DNA of 23,363 nt from Pseudomonadota bacterium (GTDB lineage: Bacteria > Pseudomonadota > Alphaproteobacteria > Rhizobiales > Phreatobacteraceae): contig JAEZGJ010000162.1 in the NCBI GenBank assembly GCA_023416965.1, forward strand, positions 1 through 23,363, written 5' to 3'. The stretch's first letter is position 1; each line of letters starts with the position of its first letter. Positions 15,485 to 23,363 of this stretch are shown here, piece after piece. The position numbers and the translations under genes are program-made. The notes under the pieces were generated by a model. That model saw only the letters and a program-made list of their open reading frames with translations. It did no database searches and had not been told where the DNA came from.

Positions 15485-18352
15485 ATGAACCTCATCCTCG
15501 TGCCGCTCATTCCCCTGTTCGGGGCCCTGCTGCCGCCCCTCGTCGCCCGCTCCGGCCGCGACACGGCCATGGCTGTGACACTCGCCGTCACTCTTGCGAG
15601 CCTCGCCCTGCTGCTGGTGGACGCGCCGGCGGTCTATCGCGGCGAGACAGTGCTCGCCGGCACGGCCTGGGTGCCGGAGATCGGCCTCTCCTTCCGCTTC
15701 TTCGCCGACGGGCTCGGCCTGTTCTTCGCCACGATGATCCTCGTGATCGGCGCGCTGATCATCGTCTATGCCCGCTACTATCTGAGCCGCCAGGACTCCA
15801 TCGGCCGGTTCTACGCCTATCTGCTGCTCTTCCAGGGCGCCATGGTGGGCATCGTCCTCTCCGACAACATCCTGCTCATGCTGATCTTCTGGGAGCTGAC
15901 GAGCCTCTCGTCCTTCCTGCTCATCGGCTTCTGGAGCCATGCGGCGGCAGGCCGGCAGGGCGCCCGGATGGCATTGGTGGTGACCGGCGGCGGCGGCCTG
16001 CTGCTCACCGCTGGCATGCTGGTGCTCGGCCATGCCGGCGGCTCCTACGAGCTCAGCGTGCTGCTGACGCGCGGCGAGGTCATCAAGGCCTCCCCCCTCT
16101 ATCCGTTGATCCTCGCCCTCGTCCTCGCCGGCGCCTTCACCAAGTCGGCTCAGTTCCCGTTCCACTTCTGGCTGCCGCATGCCATGGCGGCGCCGACGCC
16201 GGTTTCGGCCTATCTGCACTCCGCGACCATGGTGAAGGCCGGCGTCTTCCTGCTGGCGCGGCTCTGGCCGGTGCTCGCCGGCACCGAGCTGTGGGTGGCG
16301 ATCGTCGCGCCCGTGGGCCTCGTCACCATGCTGGTGGGCGCCTGGATCGCCCTGTTCAAGGACGACCTGAAGGCCATCCTCGCCTATTCCACCGTCAGCC
16401 ATCTCGGCCTGATGGTGATGCTGCTCGGCTTCGGCACGCCCTATGCCGCGGTCGCCTGCGTCTTCCACATCCTCAACCACGCGACCTTCAAGGCCGCGCT
16501 GTTCATGTCCGCCGGCATCGTCGACCACGAGGCCGGCACGCGTGACATCCGCCGGCTCGGTGGGCTCGCCCGGTTGATGCCGGTGACGGCGCTGCTCGGC
16601 GGCATCGCCGCGGCCTCGATGGCCGGCCTGCCGCCGCTCAACGGTTTCCTGTCCAAGGAGATGATGCTGGAGGCTGCCGCCGCCGGTCCGCTCGGCGGGT
16701 TCGGCTGGCTCGTTCCGGTGGGGGCGACGCTCGCGGCCCTGGTCTCGGTCGCCTATTCGGTGCGGCTGGCGGTGGGCACATTCGCCGGGCCCGTGCGCCA
16801 CGACTATCCCCACCACCCCCATGATCCCGGCATCGGCATGTGGCTGCCCGTGGCGCTGCTGGTGGTGCTGGTGGTCGTCATCGGCCTGTTGCCGGCGCTC
16901 GTCGCCGGCCCGATCGTGGCGCGCACCGCGCAGGCCGTGATCGGCGGGGCGCCGCTGCCCTATTATTCGCTGTCGCTCTGGCACGGGCTGACGCCGGCGC
17001 TGTTCATGAGCGTCGCGGCGGTCGTCGGCGGGCTCGTGGCCTTCCGCGGCCATGCGTTGCTGACCAGGTGGCGCGCGCCGTGGCCGCGGCCGGAGGCGAA
17101 GGGGCTGTTCGACGTCGCCGTGGCCGCGGCTGTCTTCGCGTCCCGCCTGTTCACCCGCCGCGCCAACGTGGAATCCCTGCCCCGCACCCTGGCCATCGTC
17201 ACCGTGTCGGTGCTGGTCGTCGCCCTCTGGGCCTTCGCCCGCGGCGAGCACGGGGCGGGGGGACGCGCCATGCTGCCCGTCCACCTCGTCGCCCTCGTCG
17301 CCTGGGCGGCGCTGGTCGCCGCCTCCGCGGTCGTGGTGCTGAAACACGGCAACCGGCTGCTGACGCTGATCCTCACCAGCGTCGTCGGCCTCATCGTGTC
17401 GCTGGCCTTCATCCAGTTCTCGGCGCCCGACCTGGCGCTGACGCAGATCTCCGTCGAGGTGGTCTCAACCATCCTGCTGCTGCTCGCCCTCAATCTCCTG
17501 CCCAAGACGACGCCGGCGGAGACCGAGACGCGCCGCAAGCTGCGCGACGGCGCGATCGCGGTGGCGGGCGGGGCCGGCGTCGCGGCGCTCGCCTTCGCCA
17601 TCATGACGCGCGACTTCACCACCATTTCCGACTACCACATCGCCCAGGCCAAGCCCGGCGGCGGCGGCACCAACGTGGTCAACGTCATCCTCGTCGACTT
17701 CCGCGGCTTCGACACGTTCGGCGAGATCATCGTGCTGGGAATTGCCGCGCTCGCCATCTTCGCCCTGCTCGACACGGCCCTGCGCGGGCCGGCGGCGAAG
17801 CGCCTCGACGCCATGCGGCAGGGGCTGGAATCGGCCGAGGCCCATCCGCTGATCCTCGTGGTGGCGACGCGGGCCATGCTGCCGCTCGCCTTCACGGTGG
17901 GGGTCTTCATCTTCCTGCGCGGCCACAACCAGCCGGGCGGCGGCTTCATAGCCGGGCTCGTCGTCGCCATCGCCTACATCATGCAATACATGGCCAGCGG
18001 CTATGCCTGGAGCCATCAGCGGGCGCGTTTCGACGCCCATACGCTGGTGGGCGCCGGCGTGGTGATCGCCGGCCTGACGGGGCTCGGCTCGCTCCTCTTC
18101 GGCCGCCCCTTCCTGACCAGCTCCTTCGGCTATTTCCACATTCCGCTGATCGGCGAGGTGGAACTCGCCACCGCCATGGCCTTCGACACCGGCGTGTTCC
18201 TGGCGGTGGTCGGCACGGTGCTGCTGGCGCTGGCGCAGATCTCGCGCATCGAGGCGCGCGCCGAGCGCGACAAGGTGCCGGAAGGGCCGGTGGACATCCG
18301 GCTCTCGGGCGCCGCGCAGGGCGCCGCCGCCGGTGCGCGGGGGGAGGGCTGA
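15485..18352 (+). CDS. mrpA: Mrp/Pha cation:proton antiporter subunit A fused to B
   Basis: The 955-residue membrane protein is the largest subunit of the multi-subunit Na+(K+)/H+ antiporter. Its N-terminal part is related to NuoL and carries the proton-path residues Glu137 (FWELTS) and Lys220 (FTKSAQFPFHFWLP, 218-231), with TMVKAGVFLLARL (248-260). Next come MbhD/MbhE-like segments (about 600-765) with FSAPDLALTQISVEVVST (645-662) and VDFRGFDTFGEI (737-748). The end (about 785-925) is a full MrpB domain with the signature FLRGHNQPGGGFIAGL (810-825). This A/B fusion is the PhaAB form of rhizobia. The ATG at 15485 was chosen; an in-frame ATG at 15452 would add eleven polar residues. It is the first gene of a six-gene operon. 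Confidence 0.93.
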   Translation: MNLILVPLIPLFGALLPPLVARSGRDTAMAVTLAVTLASLALLLVDAPAVYRGETVLAGTAWVPEIGLSFRFFADGLGLFFATMILVIGALIIVYARYYLSRQDSIGRFYAYLLLFQGAMVGIVLSDNILLMLIFWELTSLSSFLLIGFWSHAAAGRQGARMALVVTGGGGLLLTAGMLVLGHAGGSYELSVLLTRGEVIKASPLYPLILALVLAGAFTKSAQFPFHFWLPHAMAAPTPVSAYLHSATMVKAGVFLLARLWPVLAGTELWVAIVAPVGLVTMLVGAWIALFKDDLKAILAYSTVSHLGLMVMLLGFGTPYAAVACVFHILNHATFKAALFMSAGIVDHEAGTRDIRRLGGLARLMPVTALLGGIAAASMAGLPPLNGFLSKEMMLEAAAAGPLGGFGWLVPVGATLAALVSVAYSVRLAVGTFAGPVRHDYPHHPHDPGIGMWLPVALLVVLVVVIGLLPALVAGPIVARTAQAVIGGAPLPYYSLSLWHGLTPALFMSVAAVVGGLVAFRGHALLTRWRAPWPRPEAKGLFDVAVAAAVFASRLFTRRANVESLPRTLAIVTVSVLVVALWAFARGEHGAGGRAMLPVHLVALVAWAALVAASAVVVLKHGNRLLTLILTSVVGLIVSLAFIQFSAPDLALTQISVEVVSTILLLLALNLLPKTTPAETETRRKLRDGAIAVAGGAGVAALAFAIMTRDFTTISDYHIAQAKPGGGGTNVVNVILVDFRGFDTFGEIIVLGIAALAIFALLDTALRGPAAKRLDAMRQGLESAEAHPLILVVATRAMLPLAFTVGVFIFLRGHNQPGGGFIAGLVVAIAYIMQYMASGYAWSHQRARFDAHTLVGAGVVIAGLTGLGSLLFGRPFLTSSFGYFHIPLIGEVELATAMAFDTGVFLAVVGTVLLALAQISRIEARAERDKVPEGPVDIRLSGAAQGAAAGARGEG

Positions 18353-18353
18353 C

Positions 18354-18728
18354 ATGGAGGTGCTCGTCGCGTCCGGCATCGGCCTTCTCACCGCCGTCGG
18401 CATCTATCTGGTGCTGCGGCGCCAGACGTTCCCGGTGATCATCGGCACGGTGTTCCTCTCCTATGCGGTCAACCTGTTCCTCTTCGCCACCGGGCGCCTG
18501 ACCATCAACCGCCCGCCGATCTATGCCAGCGGCGCGGCCGGCTATGCCGATCCGCTGCCGCAGGCGCTCGTGCTCACCGCCATCGTCATCTCCTTCGGCA
18601 TGACCGCCCTGGTGGTGGTGCTGGCGCTGCGCGGCTTCCTCGAGACCGGGTCGGATTCGGTGGAGGGCGATCCCTCCGCCGCCGAGGGCGATCGCGCCAC
18701 CGTCACCACGGACGAGGCCCGGCCGTGA
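18354..18728 (+). CDS. mrpC: Mrp antiporter subunit C
   Basis: The 124-residue protein is the NuoK-like subunit with three membrane segments (about 4-22, 27-46 and 70-94) and the characteristic stretch DPLPQALVLTAIVISFGMTA (66-85). A polar acidic tail (96-124) is longer than needed for the core. The ATG is one base after the preceding stop and follows a GGGGGAGGG ribosome binding site; the end overlaps the next gene. It sits in the membrane beside MrpA and MrpD. Confidence 0.92.
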   Translation: MEVLVASGIGLLTAVGIYLVLRRQTFPVIIGTVFLSYAVNLFLFATGRLTINRPPIYASGAAGYADPLPQALVLTAIVISFGMTALVVVLALRGFLETGSDSVEGDPSAAEGDRATVTTDEARP

Positions 18729-20434
18729 TGCAGACAGCCATGACCCACTGGATCGTCGTTCCCCTGGTGCTGCCGGCCATCGTGGCGCCGCTTCTGATCC
18801 TCGCCAGCCGCCACAACCTGGCCGCCCAGCGGGTGGTGTCCATCGCCTCGTCCGCCGCCCTGCTGGCGGTCGCCATCGGCCTTTATGTGCTGGCCCAGGA
18901 CGGCGCGGTGCGGCCCTATCTCGCCGGCGCCTGGCCGGCGCCCTACGGCATCGTGCTCATCCTCGACCGGCTGTCGGCGACCATGGTGCTGCTCTTCGCC
19001 GTGCTGGCGCTGGCCATCGTCGTCTATGCGACGGCGGGATGGGACCTTCGAGGCCGGCACTTCCACCCGCTCTTCCAGTTTCAGGTGCTCGGCGTCAACG
19101 GCGCCTTCCTCACCGGCGACGTCTTCAACCTCTTCGTCTTCTTCGAGGTGATGCTGATCGCCTCCTACGGGCTGATGCTGCATGGCGGCGGGGCGCGGCG
19201 GCTGAAGGCCGGCTTCCGCTATGTGACGGTGAACCTCATCGGCTCGACGCTCTTCCTCTTCGCGGTCGGCACGATCTATGCGGTCACCGGCACGCTCAAC
19301 ATGGCGGACCTCGCCCGCAAGGTGGCCGCGGTGGGCGCGCCGGACACGGCGCTGCTCGGGGTCGGCGCCGTGATGCTCTTCCTGGTCTTCGCGCTGAAGG
19401 CCTCGGTGGCGCCGCTGCACGGCTGGCTGCCCACCGCCTATGCGGCGGCGCCCGGCCTGTCGGCGGCCCTCTTCATGATCATGACCAAGGTCGGCGCCTA
19501 CACGATCCTGAGGGTCTATACGCTGATCTTCGGGGCGGATGCGGGGGCCCTGGCGGGCATCGTCACGCCGTGGATGCTCCCGGCGGCGCTGGCGACCCTC
19601 GTGGTGGGAGCGCTCGGCATGCTGGCGGCGCGCAGCCTCCTCGGCCTCGCCTGTTTCGCCGTGATCTGGTCGATGGGCTCGCTGCTCGTCGCCTTCGGCC
19701 TGTTCGAGGCCGGGGGCATCGGCGCCGGGCTCTACTACGTGCTGCACTCGACCCTCGCCGGCGCGAGCCTGTTCCTCCTCGTCGACATGGTCGTGCCGCA
19801 GCGCGGGAAGGCGGAGGACCGGCTGGTGCCCGCGCCGGTGGCTCACCCGGCGCTGCTGGCGGGGCTGTTCTTCGCCACCGCCATCGCCATGGCCGGCCTG
19901 CCGCCGCTCTCCGGCTTCCTCGGCAAGCTGATGATCATGGAGGCGAGCCGCGGCAGCGCCGCCGCCGCCTGGATCTGGGGCATGGTCCTGGCGACCAGCC
20001 TCGTCGCGATCCTCGCCTTCGCCCGCGCCGGCAGCGTGGTGTTCTGGAAGCCGGCCCGGGCGGCCGCGCCCGCGACGCCGGCAGCCGCGCCGCATGCGGC
20101 ATCCTCGACGGCCGACGCGGCCGTGACACCCGCGATGGCGACACCGGCGCCGCACGCAGCATCCTCGACAGCCGACGCACCGGAACTCCCCGCCGGGGTG
20201 GCGCCTGGCGAGGCTGCGGCGAAGCAGGGCGCACGCATCCCGGCCCCGCCGCGGCTGCAGCCGCTGCCGGTCGCCGTCTTCGCGACCCTCCTCGGCGCCA
20301 CGGTGGCACTCACCGCCCTGGCCGGCCCGGTGCGCCGCGAGATGGGCCTGACGGCGATGCAGGTGCTCGACACCGGCGCCTATGTGCGGGCGGTGCTCGG
20401 ACCCGCGGCCACGGCCACTGCAGGGAGGCCGTGA
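18728..20434 (+). CDS. mrpD: Mrp antiporter subunit D
   Basis: The 568-residue protein is the NuoM/N-like subunit. It keeps the conserved Glu140 (FVFFEVMLIASYGL, 137-150) and Lys224 (FALKASVAPLHGWLPTAYAA, 221-240), with MIMTKVGAYTILRVY (250-264) and MAGLPPLSGFLGKLMI (388-403). Around fourteen membrane segments are expected. It is longer than many MrpD proteins because of an Ala/Pro-rich linker (about 442-509) before the last membrane segment, holding two near-copies of APHAASSTADA spaced exactly 20 residues apart. The start overlaps the mrpC stop (TGATG at 18726-18730); GTG at 18725 is an alternative. Confidence 0.93.
   Translation: MQTAMTHWIVVPLVLPAIVAPLLILASRHNLAAQRVVSIASSAALLAVAIGLYVLAQDGAVRPYLAGAWPAPYGIVLILDRLSATMVLLFAVLALAIVVYATAGWDLRGRHFHPLFQFQVLGVNGAFLTGDVFNLFVFFEVMLIASYGLMLHGGGARRLKAGFRYVTVNLIGSTLFLFAVGTIYAVTGTLNMADLARKVAAVGAPDTALLGVGAVMLFLVFALKASVAPLHGWLPTAYAAAPGLSAALFMIMTKVGAYTILRVYTLIFGADAGALAGIVTPWMLPAALATLVVGALGMLAARSLLGLACFAVIWSMGSLLVAFGLFEAGGIGAGLYYVLHSTLAGASLFLLVDMVVPQRGKAEDRLVPAPVAHPALLAGLFFATAIAMAGLPPLSGFLGKLMIMEASRGSAAAAWIWGMVLATSLVAILAFARAGSVVFWKPARAAAPATPAAAPHAASSTADAAVTPAMATPAPHAASSTADAPELPAGVAPGEAAAKQGARIPAPPRLQPLPVAVFATLLGATVALTALAGPVRREMGLTAMQVLDTGAYVRAVLGPAATATAGRP
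20086..20179 (+). repeat. Two-copy repeat, 60-base period, in mrpD
   Basis: About 34 bases at 20086-20119 recur at 20146-20179 with few changes (shared core GCATCCTCGAC). The spacing is a multiple of three, so the reading frame is kept. It encodes the duplicated APHAASSTADA in the Ala/Pro linker. Confidence 0.7.
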
Positions 20435-20925
20435 TGGGCACGCGCTTCCTGCCGCAGCCGATCCTCACGCTCGTCATCGCCGGCGTCTGGATGGCGCTCG
20501 CCAACGACCTCACCCTCGGCAATGCCATCCTCGGCCTTGCCCTCGGCCTCGCCGTTCCGCTGCTGACCCAGGCCTACTGGCCGGACCGGCCGCGCTTCCG
20601 CAAGCCCTGGCGGGTCGTCGACTTCGCCCTGGTCGTGCTGTGGGACATCGTCGTCTCCAACATCCAGGTCGCGTGGCTCATCCTGTTCCGCCGCGGCGAC
20701 AGCCTGCGCTCGCAGTTCATCCGCGTCCCGCTGGCCCTCACCAATGCCGAGGCCATCACCATCCTCGCCGGCACCATCACCATGACGCCGGGCACCGTCA
20801 GCGCCGATCTGTCGGCGGACGGAACCGCGATCCTCGTCCATTGCCTCGAGACCGACGATCCCGACGCCACGGTGACCGCCATCAAGCAGCGCTACGAACG
20901 ACGCCTCATGGAGATCTTCGCATGA
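20434..20925 (+). CDS. mrpE: Mrp antiporter subunit E
   Basis: The 163-residue protein has two membrane segments near the start (about 10-47 and 60-85) and a cytoplasmic part with the family stretch TILAGTITMTPGTVSADL (107-124), continuing to LVHCLETDD. MrpE is needed for assembly and full activity of the complex. AGGGAGG lies 5 bases before the ATG, which overlaps the mrpD TGA by one base. The stop overlaps mrpF. Confidence 0.92.
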   Translation: MGTRFLPQPILTLVIAGVWMALANDLTLGNAILGLALGLAVPLLTQAYWPDRPRFRKPWRVVDFALVVLWDIVVSNIQVAWLILFRRGDSLRSQFIRVPLALTNAEAITILAGTITMTPGTVSADLSADGTAILVHCLETDDPDATVTAIKQRYERRLMEIFA

Positions 20926-21191
20926 TCGCGACAGCCTGTCTGATCGCCCTCGCGGCGATTTCCATCGCCCTCCTCCTCAATCTCTATCGCCTGGCCGTGG
21001 GCCCCCACGCGCTCGACCGGGTCCTCGCCCTCGACACGATGGTGATCAATGCCATCGGCCTCATCGTCGTCCTCGGCATCTGGTTCGGGGTCACCATCTT
21101 CTTCGAAGCGGCGCTGCTCTTCGCCATGGTCGGCTTCCTGTCGACGGTGGCCTTCTGCAAGTACCTGCTGCGCGGCAACGTGATCGAGTGA
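20922..21191 (+). CDS. mrpF: Mrp antiporter subunit F
   Basis: The 89-residue protein has three membrane segments (about 2-20, 34-54 and 58-80) and the family motif YRLAVGPHALDRVLALDTM (22-40), whose Pro and Asp residues are typical of MrpF. Its ATG overlaps the mrpE stop (ATGA), implying coupled translation. It has the normal length for the family. It ends 7 bases before mrpG. Confidence 0.92.
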   Translation: MIATACLIALAAISIALLLNLYRLAVGPHALDRVLALDTMVINAIGLIVVLGIWFGVTIFFEAALLFAMVGFLSTVAFCKYLLRGNVIE

Positions 21192-21198
21192 GGCGGAC

Positions 21199-21585
21199 AT
21201 GACGGCGTGGATCGTGGACCTTCTGGTGACCGCTCTCCTGCTCACGGGCAGCTTCTTCCTGCTCGTGGGCTCGTTCGGCCTCGCCAAGCTGCCGGACATG
21301 ATGCGGCGGCTGCATGCGCCGACCAAGGCGACGACTCTCGGCATCGGCGCGCTCCTGATCGCCTCGATGGTCTATTTCACCTTCGCCATGGGCCTGCCCT
21401 CCTTCCACGAGCTGATGATCACGCTGTTCCTGTTCATCACGGCCCCGGTTACCGCCCACCTGGTCGCCAAGGCCTACATCCTGCGGCATCCGGAGCTGCG
21501 GCCGCACCTTCCGGACGTCCAGGCCCAGGGCGGGTGGGCGACGCTCGGCGCCTCGCCGCGCGACACGGAGCGCAGCGGCCACTGA
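21199..21585 (+). CDS. mrpG: Mrp antiporter subunit G
   Basis: The 128-residue protein has three membrane segments (about 8-30, 46-64 and 68-92) and the MrpG stretch GLAKLPDMMRRLHAPTKATT (29-48). A polar tail (about 98-128) follows. GAGGCGG just before the ATG serves as ribosome binding site. It is the last gene of the operon; no clear terminator hairpin is visible in the 139 bases before comM, so some read-through is possible. Confidence 0.92.
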   Translation: MTAWIVDLLVTALLLTGSFFLLVGSFGLAKLPDMMRRLHAPTKATTLGIGALLIASMVYFTFAMGLPSFHELMITLFLFITAPVTAHLVAKAYILRHPELRPHLPDVQAQGGWATLGASPRDTERSGH

Positions 21586-21646
21586 AGGCAGCGCCCCGTG
21601 GTGGCGGCAGGAGCGCCATGGTCACGGCGCTGACAGTGCAGGACAA

Positions 21647-21686
21647 GGAACAAAAATGGAACATCCGTATGTTCCCGGATTGTTCC
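21647..21686. promoter_or_regulatory. Double LexA-type (SOS) box in head-to-head arrangement
   Basis: GAAC-N7-GAAC at 21648-21662 and GTTC-N7-GTTC at 21671-21685 are two full matches to the alphaproteobacterial LexA site (direct repeat GTTC-N7-GTTC), one on each strand. They are exactly mirror-placed around 21666.5, and the inner half-sites also form GAACAT-CCGT-ATGTTC. The element lies 39-78 bases before the comM ATG, where a repressor would block the promoter. That LexA binds here is inferred. Confidence 0.75.
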
Positions 21687-21724
21687 TGCCGGCGTCCCGT
21701 GCAGGATGAGGGCGGGGGTGAGCC

Positions 21725-23260
21725 ATGGTGCAGCGCGTCGCGACCGTCGCATTCGAGGGCATCGAGGCCAAGCCCGTGGACGTGCAGGTCCACGTCCTCG
21801 CCGGCCAGATCGTCTTCAACATCGTCGGCCTGCCTGACAAGGCGGTGAGCGAGGCGCGCGAGCGCGTCCGGTCCGCGCTGGTGGCATCCGGACTGGCGCT
21901 GCCGGGCAAGCGGATCACCGTCAATCTGGCGCCGGCGGACCTGCCCAAGGAGGGCTCGCATTTCGACCTGCCCATCGCCCTCGGACTGATGGCGGCCATC
22001 GGCGCCATTCCGCCCGACGCCCTCGGCGGCTTCGTGGTGCTGGGAGAGCTCGCCCTCGACGGCCGGATCACGCCGGTGGCCGGTGTGCTGCCTGCGGCGA
22101 TGGCGGCGAATGCCCTCGGGCTCGGGATCATCTGCCCCGCAGCCTGCGGTCCGGAGGCGGCCTGGGCGGGGGAAGACGTGGAGGTGCTGGCGCCGGACAA
22201 CCTGGTTCAGCTGGCCAACCATTTCCGCGGCACTCAGGTCCTCTCCCGGCCGAAGCCCGGCATCCGTACGGTGGATGCCCCGCTCGCCGACCTGCGCGAC
22301 ATCAAGGGCCAGGAGAGCGCCAAGCGCGCCCTCGAGATCGCGGCGGCGGGAGGCCACGCGCTGCTGATGAACGGGCCGCCGGGCTCGGGAAAGTCGATGC
22401 TCGCCAGCCGCATGCCCTCCATCCTGCCGCCGCTGACCGCCGCGGAGCTGCTGGAGGTCTCGATGATCCACTCCGTGGCGGGCGAACTGGAAGGCGGCCA
22501 GCTGACGACGCGCCGGCCCTTCCGTAATCCGCACCATTCCGCGTCGATGGCGGCGCTGATCGGCGGCGGCCTGCGGGTGCGCCCGGGCGAGGTGTCGCTC
22601 GCCCATCACGGGGTGCTGTTCCTCGACGAGCTGCCGGAATTCCAGCCGCACGTCCTCGATGGCCTCCGGCAGCCGATCGAATCGGGCGAGGCGGTCATCG
22701 CGAGGGCGAACCAGCGCGTCAGCTTTCCCGCAAGGTTCCAGCTGGTCGCGGCGATGAACCCGTGCCGCTGCGGCAAGGCAACCGAGCCTGGCTTCGCCTG
22801 CCCCCGCATGCCCAATCCGCGCTGCATGGCCGACTACCAGGCCAAGATCTCGGGCCCGCTCATCGACCGGATGGACATGGTGATCGAGGTTCCCGCCGTC
22901 TCCGCCGCCGATCTCATCCTGCCCGCGCCGGCCGAGGGCAGCCAGGAGATCGGCCTGAGGGTGGCGGCGGCCCGCCGCCTGCAGGCGCTGCGCTATGAGC
23001 GCCTCGGCCTGCCGGTGCGGCTGAACGCCCATGCCCCGCCGGCCGTGCTCGACGACGTGGCCGCGCCCGAGGCTGCGGGGCTCGCACTGCTGCGCGATGC
23101 GGCGGAGGCGCTGCGGCTGACGGCGCGGGGCTACCACCGGGTGCTCAAGCTCGCCCGCACCATCGCCGATCTCGACGGGACCGCCACCGTCGGCCGCATC
23201 CATCTCGCCGAAGCCATCAGCTATCGCGGGGCGACCGATGCCGTGCGCGCCGCCGCCTGA
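21725..23260 (+). CDS. comM: ComM/YifB family AAA+ ATPase (Mg chelatase-like)
   Basis: The 511-residue protein joins an N-terminal Lon-like/ChlI domain (about 10-165; VGLPDKAVSEARERVRSAL, 34-52) to a Mg-chelatase-type AAA+ core with Walker A GPPGSGKS (217-224), Walker B VLFLDELPEF (297-306), sensor AAMNPCRCG (342-350) and Asp-Arg at 381-382. Cys347, 349, 359 and 367 form a likely metal-binding group. A C-terminal Mg-chelatase helical domain follows. In naturally competent bacteria ComM is a hexameric helicase driving branch migration when DNA is integrated. GGGGGTGAG precedes the ATG. The double LexA box upstream suggests DNA-damage induction. Gene order with gshB is often direct in related bacteria; here the Mrp operon lies between. 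Confidence 0.93.
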   Translation: MVQRVATVAFEGIEAKPVDVQVHVLAGQIVFNIVGLPDKAVSEARERVRSALVASGLALPGKRITVNLAPADLPKEGSHFDLPIALGLMAAIGAIPPDALGGFVVLGELALDGRITPVAGVLPAAMAANALGLGIICPAACGPEAAWAGEDVEVLAPDNLVQLANHFRGTQVLSRPKPGIRTVDAPLADLRDIKGQESAKRALEIAAAGGHALLMNGPPGSGKSMLASRMPSILPPLTAAELLEVSMIHSVAGELEGGQLTTRRPFRNPHHSASMAALIGGGLRVRPGEVSLAHHGVLFLDELPEFQPHVLDGLRQPIESGEAVIARANQRVSFPARFQLVAAMNPCRCGKATEPGFACPRMPNPRCMADYQAKISGPLIDRMDMVIEVPAVSAADLILPAPAEGSQEIGLRVAAARRLQALRYERLGLPVRLNAHAPPAVLDDVAAPEAAGLALLRDAAEALRLTARGYHRVLKLARTIADLDGTATVGRIHLAEAISYRGATDAVRAAA

Positions 23261-23363
23261 CCGCCGCGCCCGCGCCCGCACAGGGCTCCCCGTGGCACGC
23301 CTGCCGCGCCCGGCATGTCGCGCCGACTTGCCCCGCCACGGTCCCGGCAGACCCCTCCGGGCG

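Noticed and set aside
13907..17347. Minus-strand open frame of 1146 residues
   Set aside because: It is antisense to yraN, gshB and mrpA, which are well identified. The translation is rich in His, Asp, Gln and Arg without any fold-like pattern.
21618..21848. Possible small gene (77 aa) starting inside the mrpG-comM gap, preceded by AGGAG
   Set aside because: Despite the good ribosome binding site, it runs across the LexA boxes and through comM in another frame, with a Ser/Arg/Pro-rich ending typical of a shadow. A short leader peptide cannot be fully excluded.
23261..23363. Search for a gene or terminator after comM
   Set aside because: The last 103 bases show no clear start with a ribosome binding site, no strong hairpin and no motif I recognise.
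1..23363. tRNA genes, CRISPR arrays, insertion sequences, toxin-antitoxin or phage-defence genes
   Set aside because: No T-loop-like tRNA signature outside coding sequence, no regularly spaced direct repeats, no transposase or integrase, and no defence-type protein was seen on either strand.

Overview
The window is GC-rich, densely coding DNA from an alphaproteobacterium, most likely of the Hyphomicrobiales (Rhizobiales). The signs are the intergenic palindromes near the left end, which resemble repeats I know from this order; an OlsB-type ornithine lipid acyltransferase; a DUF2336 protein; a PhaAB-type (A/B-fused) Mrp antiporter operon; a FixJ-like regulator; and LexA sites of the alphaproteobacterial GTTC-N7-GTTC type. 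The species cannot be named from the sequence alone. No tRNA, rRNA, CRISPR array, insertion sequence or phage gene is visible.

Layout. Bases 1-1128 hold no convincing gene. They contain imperfect stem-loops, a two-hairpin palindromic repeat (464-555) and a run of CTCTCCCC-type palindromes (593-895). Bases 1129-9247 carry eight genes, all on the minus strand: an acyl-CoA synthetase, olsB, a small unknown protein (92 aa), a phosphomannomutase/phosphoglucomutase, a DUF2336 protein, a second small unknown protein (74 aa), an orphan FixJ-like response regulator and an EamA/DMT transporter. Bases 9436-11567 (plus) are a two-gene chromate resistance unit in which a rhodanese domain is fused to the ChrB C-terminal domain, followed with a 4-base overlap by the ChrA transporter. 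A strong hairpin separates chrA from the convergent lipoprotein gene (LppC/YraM family, 11651-12844, minus).

Divergent from that lipoprotein gene run rsmI, yraN and gshB (13035-15271, plus), an arrangement common in alphaproteobacteria. Then comes a complete six-gene Mrp/Pha cation/proton antiporter operon (15485-21585; AB, C, D, E, F, G), tightly packed with overlapping or nearly touching start and stop codons. The window ends with a comM/yifB AAA+ ATPase gene (21725-23260), preceded by a symmetrical pair of LexA-type boxes.

How they work together. The Mrp genes encode one membrane complex exchanging Na+ or K+ for protons. The ChrB-like/ChrA pair should handle chromate. The rsmI/yraN/gshB group is housekeeping (ribosome methylation, nuclease-like protein, glutathione). 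ComM, a branch-migration helicase used in DNA uptake, appears to be under SOS control here. No wholly new multi-gene system is evident. The most novel-looking signals are the double head-to-head LexA site, the hairpin that buries the mrpA ribosome binding site, the rhodanese-ChrB fusion, the two inverted repeats before the acyl-CoA synthetase gene, and the covarying double-hairpin repeat.
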